NCBI RefSeq assembly: GCF_902498195.1
Contig: NZ_CABVIY010000004.1
Location: forward strand, 496,001-560,000
Source of the DNA: Pseudomonas fluorescens
GTDB taxonomy: Bacteria; Pseudomonadota; Gammaproteobacteria; Pseudomonadales; Pseudomonadaceae
Length of the DNA stretch: 64,000 nt
Direction of reading: 5' to 3'
Shown here one piece after another: positions 59,259 through 64,000 of this stretch; position 1 is the stretch's first letter, and every line of letters starts with the position of its first letter. Made by a program: the position numbers and the translations under genes. The notes beneath the pieces were generated by a model, which saw only the letters and a list, made by a program, of their open reading frames with translations, had not been told where the DNA came from and did not search any database.

Positions 59259-60720
59259 GTGGGTTGCGGGCGTCGCGGCTGGCCACTTGTTGATCGAACA
59301 CCCCGACCGAATTGCCGCCCAGCGCCACGAACAACTGCACCGTGTCCAGATAGCGCGAGGTCTTCACGCGGATGAAACCGAGCAGGGCCTGCTGATACGC
59401 CCGTTCGGCTTCCAGCACCTGGAGGATGCTGTTTTCGCCCATGGCATAGGCTTGCTGGTTCAGGCGCGAACTGGTCTCGGCGGCGTGCAAGGCGTCTTCC
59501 TGGGCGCGGAATTCCTCGGCGTCATGGTTGATCGCCTGCAGCGTGTCGGCGACCTGGCCGAAGGAGCTGATGACCGTCTGCTGGTACCCGGCGAGCGTCG
59601 CGTTGTAGCCCTCGACCGCAGCCTGGCGTTCAGCCTTGAGTGTGCCGCCATTGAAGATCGGCCCGGCGACACCCGCCGCGAAGCCCCAGAGCGCCGCGCC
59701 GCCATTGCCCGATGCGGCCTGGGCCAACGACGCGGACAGCGTCACTTTCGGATAGAGATTGGCCGTGGCCACGCCCACGGCTGCGCTGGCGATGTGCAGC
59801 TCGGCCTCGGCTTGCTGCACGTCCGGCCGGGCGTGGGCCATCTCCGACGGCAAGCTCACGGGCACATTGGCCGGCAAGGTGAAATCGGCCAGGTCGAACG
59901 ACGGCGGGATCCAGTCGGCCGGGCCTTTGCCGGTCAGGATCGACAGCGCATGACGCGCCGCATCACGCTGCTGGGCCAACGGTGGCAACAGCGTGCGATC
60001 CTGGGCCAGACGCGTTTCGGCCAGCGACACATCAATCTGCGTGGTGGTGCCATTGAGATGCGCTGCGCGCACCAGTTCGAGGTTCTTGCGGTCGTTGGCC
60101 AGCAGTTTTTCCACGGCCTGTATTTGCGCGTTGGCCGAGGCCACCAGCAACGCCTGGCTGGCGACATCGCTGGTCAGCTTCAGGTACGCCGCGTCGTAAC
60201 GACGTTTTTGCAGATCGGTGAAGGCTTGCTGCTGTTCGACCAGGCGCTTGTTGCCGCCGAACACATCCAGGTCGAAACCGACTCGTGGCCCGATTGCGTA
60301 GAAGTTGTTGATCGCCGGGTCCTTGGCGTTGTGCACCCGCGCACGACCCGCCGTGGCGCCGAAGTCGACCTGCGGATACAGCGCACCTTCGGCCGCGGCC
60401 ACGGAGGAGGACGCCTGGCGGATGGTGGCGTCGGCGGCGACCAGTTCAAGGTTGCCGTCGATGGCCCGGCGCACGACCTGGTCGAGCTTGGGCGAGCGAA
60501 ACGCAGACCACCATTGGCCGGTGATGTGCTTGCCGAACTGGATGTGCTGCTCGCCGCCCTGGCCAAGGCGCTGCTCGGCCTGTTGGTCATAGTGCTGCGT
60601 CGGGCTGTCTTCAGGGGTTTTGAAGTCAGGGCCGACGGTGCAGGCGGCGAGGAAAACAAACACCGACAGGGCACTGAGTCTGGCTGGGAATGGCGTTTGG
60701 AACGAAAGACGGGATTTCAT
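59254..60720 (-). CDS. Outer membrane efflux lipoprotein (NodT/OprM family)
   Basis: 488 residues with a lipoprotein signal (FLAACT) followed by VGPDFKTPED, then two TolC-type repeats (about 60-280 and 290-475). It forms the outer membrane duct of a tripartite pump. It is the last gene of an operon with the EmrB-like and EmrA-like genes (19 bp after EmrB). The start MKSRLSFQT has GGAG eight bases upstream. Its stop codon lies within a REP element. Confidence 0.92.
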   Translation of the reverse strand: MKSRLSFQTPFPARLSALSVFVFLAACTVGPDFKTPEDSPTQHYDQQAEQRLGQGGEQHIQFGKHITGQWWSAFRSPKLDQVVRRAIDGNLELVAADATIRQASSSVAAAEGALYPQVDFGATAGRARVHNAKDPAINNFYAIGPRVGFDLDVFGGNKRLVEQQQAFTDLQKRRYDAAYLKLTSDVASQALLVASANAQIQAVEKLLANDRKNLELVRAAHLNGTTTQIDVSLAETRLAQDRTLLPPLAQQRDAARHALSILTGKGPADWIPPSFDLADFTLPANVPVSLPSEMAHARPDVQQAEAELHIASAAVGVATANLYPKVTLSASLAQAASGNGGAALWGFAAGVAGPIFNGGTLKAERQAAVEGYNATLAGYQQTVISSFGQVADTLQAINHDAEEFRAQEDALHAAETSSRLNQQAYAMGENSILQVLEAERAYQQALLGFIRVKTSRYLDTVQLFVALGGNSVGVFDQQVASRDARNPL

Positions 60721-60739
60721 TGGGCACACTCCACAATAA

Positions 60740-62218
60740 CTAGTTGGTCGCAGCGGGTTTGCGAAGAAACAGCACCAGCGGGCTCACGACGAGCATCGCC
60801 ACCATCAAAATCTTGAACTGGTCGATCACCGCGATGAACGCGGCCTGGTGGGTCACCAGATGGTTGATCCCCTCCAGGGCCGGCAAGGACATCGACGCTG
60901 CGGCGCCATAGGGCGTGATGTTGGCGCCCAGGGCCATATGCATCGCCTGGGTGTTGTTGAAGAAATAGATCTGCACAATCGCCACGCCCAGGGTGCTGCC
61001 ATAGGTACGCAGCAGGTTGTAAAGACCGGTGGCCTCCGGGCGCATGGCGGCGGCAAGCGTGCTGAACGCCACCTTGGCCAGCGCCGCCATCGACATGCCG
61101 ATGCCGAACCCCTGGATCGCGCCGGCAATCGCCACCGGTGGCCAGTCCATCAGCGGCGAGTAACCGAGCATCAGCCAGTTGGCATAGATCACCAGCGCGA
61201 CGCCAATGGCCACGAACAACCGGCGGTCGAAGCGCTCCGGCAGGCGCATGGTCAGCAGGAACGCACCCACCATGCCCGCGCCGCGCGGCAGGGTCAGGGC
61301 GCCGGTGGTGTCTGGCGGGTAGCCAAGGATTTCATCGAGCATCGGCGAGGTCAGGGCCATGGTCGACAACAGCACGAAACCGATGGCGAAAAAGATCAGC
61401 GTCGACAGCACGTAGTTGCGATCACGCAGCAGGCTCTTGCTGAAGAAATGCACATTCCGGGTCAGCGCGTGGACGAAGAACAGATACAGCCCCAGCCCAC
61501 AGGCAATCGCTTCGGTCCAGATTTCCGGCGAGTCGAACCAGTCCAGGCGTTCGCCACGGTCGAGCAGCATTTGCAGGCTGATCATCGCCACGGTGAAACT
61601 GGTGAAGCCAAAGAAATCGTAGGTCGGCGCCTTGTCGGCTTTCTTTTCGGCCAGCCACAGCGCAATCACCATGAAGATGTAGGCCGACAACGGCAGGCTG
61701 AGGTAGAAGATCGGCCGCCAGTCGAAATGCTCGCCGATCCAGCCGCCGAGCGCCGGGCCGGTCGCAATGCCCAACAGTACGGTTGCCGTCAGGGTTACGC
61801 CGAATTTCAGGCGCTTTTCCGGTGCCAGCGTCTCCAGGGCAATCCCCATCGACAATGGCCCCAACACACCGGCGGCCAGGCCTTGAATGATGCGGGCTCC
61901 GATGAATTCCAGCGGCGTCGTCGACACCGTAGCCAACAGCAGGCCGAGCATGAAGAAGGCCAATGCAGCCTGATAAACCCGCTTCAAGCCAAAGCGCGCG
62001 CCCAGCCACTGGGCAATCGGCAGGGTGATGGCGCTGGCCGCCAGGTAGGCAGTGAAAATCCAGCCGGCCTGGTCATCGGTCATCGACAGCGAGCCTTGAA
62101 TCAACCGCAGCACCGCGTTCGGCAGCGGCAGGTTCGCCGACTGCATCCAGGTCGCCAACAGAACAGCGAACCTGAGCGAGCCTGCGGCACCTGAATCTGT
62201 AGTCGTGTTGGCGTTCAT
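60740..62218 (-). CDS. DHA2-family MFS drug efflux pump (EmrB/QacA type)
   Basis: 492 residues with 14 predicted helices; the DHA2 motif near QWLGARFGLKRVYQAALA and the long periplasmic loops fit EmrB. Its start (ATG at 62218) lies three bases after the EmrA stop, so it is translationally coupled. The pump exports drugs or weak acids by proton antiport together with the adaptor and NodT-type duct. Confidence 0.9.
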   Translation of the reverse strand: MNANTTTDSGAAGSLRFAVLLATWMQSANLPLPNAVLRLIQGSLSMTDDQAGWIFTAYLAASAITLPIAQWLGARFGLKRVYQAALAFFMLGLLLATVSTTPLEFIGARIIQGLAAGVLGPLSMGIALETLAPEKRLKFGVTLTATVLLGIATGPALGGWIGEHFDWRPIFYLSLPLSAYIFMVIALWLAEKKADKAPTYDFFGFTSFTVAMISLQMLLDRGERLDWFDSPEIWTEAIACGLGLYLFFVHALTRNVHFFSKSLLRDRNYVLSTLIFFAIGFVLLSTMALTSPMLDEILGYPPDTTGALTLPRGAGMVGAFLLTMRLPERFDRRLFVAIGVALVIYANWLMLGYSPLMDWPPVAIAGAIQGFGIGMSMAALAKVAFSTLAAAMRPEATGLYNLLRTYGSTLGVAIVQIYFFNNTQAMHMALGANITPYGAAASMSLPALEGINHLVTHQAAFIAVIDQFKILMVAMLVVSPLVLFLRKPAATN

Positions 62219-62220
62219 CA

Positions 62221-63336
62221 CTAGTTACCTGCGGTCAACAGCGACTTGAGCGGGCTCCACCACGGCGTGCGGTGGCCGGTGTCGACTTTCACGGTGGCGC
62301 TGGTGCCGGAGAACAGCGGCAGGGCAGGGTCGGCGTCATCCAGTTCGAGACGCACCGGTACCCGCTGGACCACTTTCACCCAGTTGCCGGTGGCGTTCTC
62401 CGGTGGCAGCAGGGAGAAGTCCGAGCCGGCACCGGGGCTCATGCTGGTGACGTGGGCCTTGAACACGCGGTCCGGGTAGGTGTCGATGCTGATCGTCGCT
62501 TCCTGGCCCGGGCGCATGTGGGTGACCTGGGTTTCACGGAAATTGGCCTCGACCCAGATCTCGTGATCGGATATCAGCGCAAAGGCCGGTGCGCCGTTGT
62601 TGAGGTAGTTGCCCACCTGCAGATCATCGACCTTGGCAACGATGCCGTCGGCCGGCGCGTAGACCGTGGCGTAGGACAGGTACAGCTGCGCCTCGTCCAG
62701 TTGCGCCTTGGCTTCGCGTACCGTCGGGTGACTGTCGGCTTCGATGTTCGGGTTGCCGTTCAAGGCCACGACGGTGCTGGCGATCTGTTGTTCGATCGAG
62801 GCGATGCGCTGCCGGGAAATCTTCAGGTCGGTTTCGGCGCGCTCATAAATGGCACGGGACACGAACTCGGTGGCCACCAGGGCTTTCTTGCGGCCGAACT
62901 CCTTCTGGTCGAAGTCGGCGGACTCCTTGGCCGACTGCAATTCCGCCTGCTGCTGGCGGTAGCTGGCTTTCAGGCCATCAATACGCAACCGGGCAACGCT
63001 CAGTTGAGCCTGAGCGCGGTCAATCGCGATCTGCAAGGGCTTGGGGTCGATGCGAAACAGCACGTCACCCTTGTGCACCTTTTGGTTGTCCTCGACCGCG
63101 ATGTCCACGACTTGCCCGGAAATCCGGGTGTTGATCGAGGCCTTGGCGACCCGGGCGTAGGCGTTGTCGGTGGTGACGAAGGGTTCGCCGGCCACGTATT
63201 TGGCGTAGCTGACGATGGCGAAGAGGGCAGGCACGCCGATCATCAGCCAGGGGCGGAGCTTTTCCTTGAACGGCTTTTTGATCCGCTCGGGGTGCTCGAA
63301 GGTCTGCGAAGCCGGGATATCGAACTGTTTGGTCAT
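62221..63336 (-). CDS. HlyD/EmrA-family membrane fusion protein
   Basis: 371 residues: one N-terminal membrane helix (about 30-48), biotinyl-lipoyl-like and beta-barrel segments (VAKASINTRISGQVVDIAVE and VYAPADGIVAKVDDLQVGNY), and a central coiled coil of about 100 residues (110-190). It links the inner membrane pump to the outer membrane lipoprotein. It is the first gene of the operon, divergent from the TetR regulator. Confidence 0.92.
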   Translation of the reverse strand: MTKQFDIPASQTFEHPERIKKPFKEKLRPWLMIGVPALFAIVSYAKYVAGEPFVTTDNAYARVAKASINTRISGQVVDIAVEDNQKVHKGDVLFRIDPKPLQIAIDRAQAQLSVARLRIDGLKASYRQQQAELQSAKESADFDQKEFGRKKALVATEFVSRAIYERAETDLKISRQRIASIEQQIASTVVALNGNPNIEADSHPTVREAKAQLDEAQLYLSYATVYAPADGIVAKVDDLQVGNYLNNGAPAFALISDHEIWVEANFRETQVTHMRPGQEATISIDTYPDRVFKAHVTSMSPGAGSDFSLLPPENATGNWVKVVQRVPVRLELDDADPALPLFSGTSATVKVDTGHRTPWWSPLKSLLTAGN

Positions 63337-63538
63337 GACGAATACACCTCAAAACGAATAATTGCTGTGAGAAAGCAAACCCGTGCGCGGTGAGGAGGGT
63401 TGCTCCGCCTCGCTTGTTTCGTCGCCGCAAGACCCGTTTCGAGCTTCGCTTCAACAAACGTGAAATTCAGGAACTTCTGGTTCCTTCTTTTTGTGCGATG
63501 ATGTAAGAATATCCCTGCACCCCCACTTCTCACAAGAG

Positions 63539-63560
63539 TTTTGTACGACATGGCACAAAA
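63539..63560. promoter_or_regulatory. Inverted repeat TTTTGT-N10-ACAAAA overlapping the TetR start
   Basis: TTTTGT (63539-63544) and ACAAAA (63555-63560) flank a partly symmetrical centre and span the start codon of the TetR gene. Such a site could let the regulator autorepress and control the divergent efflux operon. Confidence 0.5.
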
Positions 63561-64000
63561 TAAATCGACAGAAGGAAAAGGCCGCGGCCGGCCCCGCGCC
63601 TACGACCCCCAGACCGCGCTGCAGCAAGCGCTGGGTGTGTTCTGGAACACAGGCTATTCCGGCGCGTCCCTGGACAGCATCGCCACGGCGGCCGGCATGA
63701 ACCGCCCCAGCCTCTATGCCGCGTTCGGCGACAAGCACGCGCTGTACATCAAGGCACTGGAGCAGTACTGGGAATTTGCCGCCGCCGACATGCAGGCAGC
63801 GCTGGCGGACACCGAGATGTCCCTGCGCGACGCGTTGCTGCGCTTCTACGAGGGGCAGTTGTCGATTTACTACTCGGGCGAAGGCGCGGCGCGGGGCTGC
63901 TTTGCGATTGGTACGGCGACCACCGAAGCCGTCGAAGACCCGGAAATTCGCGCCGTGCTCTCAGACCGGCTCAGCCGGCTGGATTCCGATCTGGAGGTGC
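63550..64000 (+). CDS. TetR-family regulator (partial, runs off the window)
   Basis: The first 150 residues are present: a basic leader (KGRGRPRAYD), the TetR helix-turn-helix (about 18-65, ASLDSIATAAGMNRPSLYAA), and the start of the ligand domain (ARGCFAIGTATTEAVEDPEI). It is divergent from the EmrAB/NodT-type operon, which it presumably represses. The 63337-63549 gap holds only the shared promoter. Confidence 0.9.
   Translation, partial: MAQNKSTEGKGRGRPRAYDPQTALQQALGVFWNTGYSGASLDSIATAAGMNRPSLYAAFGDKHALYIKALEQYWEFAAADMQAALADTEMSLRDALLRFYEGQLSIYYSGEGAARGCFAIGTATTEAVEDPEIRAVLSDRLSRLDSDLEV

Overview
The window looks like chromosome of a Pseudomonas fluorescens-group bacterium. Base composition is GC-rich, families are typical of Pseudomonas (DUF2790 secreted proteins, PotE/decarboxylase pair, FecIRA, LigD, BCCT carriers), and the intergenic spaces are packed with the GTGGGAGCGGGCTTGCTCGCGA type of REP sequence, nearly always as inverted pairs (REPINs). 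No rRNA, tRNA, CRISPR array, prophage or intact insertion sequence was seen. All family assignments come from reading motifs and were not searched. Layout: (1) 0.1-10 kb: an acetamidase/formamidase-family protein with an inserted zinc-ribbon-like segment, a DUF692 (MNIO) enzyme with its DUF2063 partner, a chemoreceptor, an OmpR/EnvZ-type two-component system, two small secreted cysteine-pair proteins and a DipZ-like thiol-disulfide membrane protein. Three promoters here share the same composite DNA motif, GTATC-N5-GTATC-N13-GATAC followed 27-29 bp later by ACACA-N5-GATAC, suggesting that the resident response regulator controls an uncharacterised regulon. (2) 10-23 kb: AraC regulator, nickel-binding-like protein, methyltransferase, tandem universal stress protein, phosphatidylcholine synthase with DUF488, a GntR/lyase/dicarboxylate-carrier unit with a 21-bp palindromic operator, TerB-like protein, cupin and DNA ligase D. 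(3) 23-30 kb: DUF3313 lipoprotein, FadL-type porin and an iron-responsive fecI-fecR-fecA set, with a Fur-like box before fecI and a 0.7-kb nested palindromic element between fecR and fecA. (4) 30-46 kb: biodegradative amino-acid decarboxylase with PotE-type antiporter, a second nested palindromic element, Ohr peroxidase, membrane protein in AT-rich DNA, LOG protein, azoreductase, MocR/PdxR-type regulator with AhpD-like and SMR genes, and a CHASE2/secreted protein/M48 protease operon. It ends in a deletion scar that fuses a 5'-truncated LysR gene to a 5'-truncated dctA gene. (5) 46-56 kb: a LysR regulator and a catabolic cluster of Rieske oxygenase, aldehyde dehydrogenase, rubredoxin-rubredoxin reductase fusion, FAD amine oxidoreductase, cupin, MFS and BCCT carriers. 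It probably imports and N-dealkylates or cleaves a quaternary ammonium compound; the substrate is unknown. (6) 56-64 kb: a second DUF2790 protein, a LysR regulator, an aldo/keto reductase lacking two catalytic residues, and a TetR-controlled tripartite EmrAB/NodT-type efflux operon, whose regulator runs off the window end. The main leads are the shared operator architecture of region 1, the oxygenase cluster of region 5, the nested palindromic elements and the LysR-dctA deletion scar.
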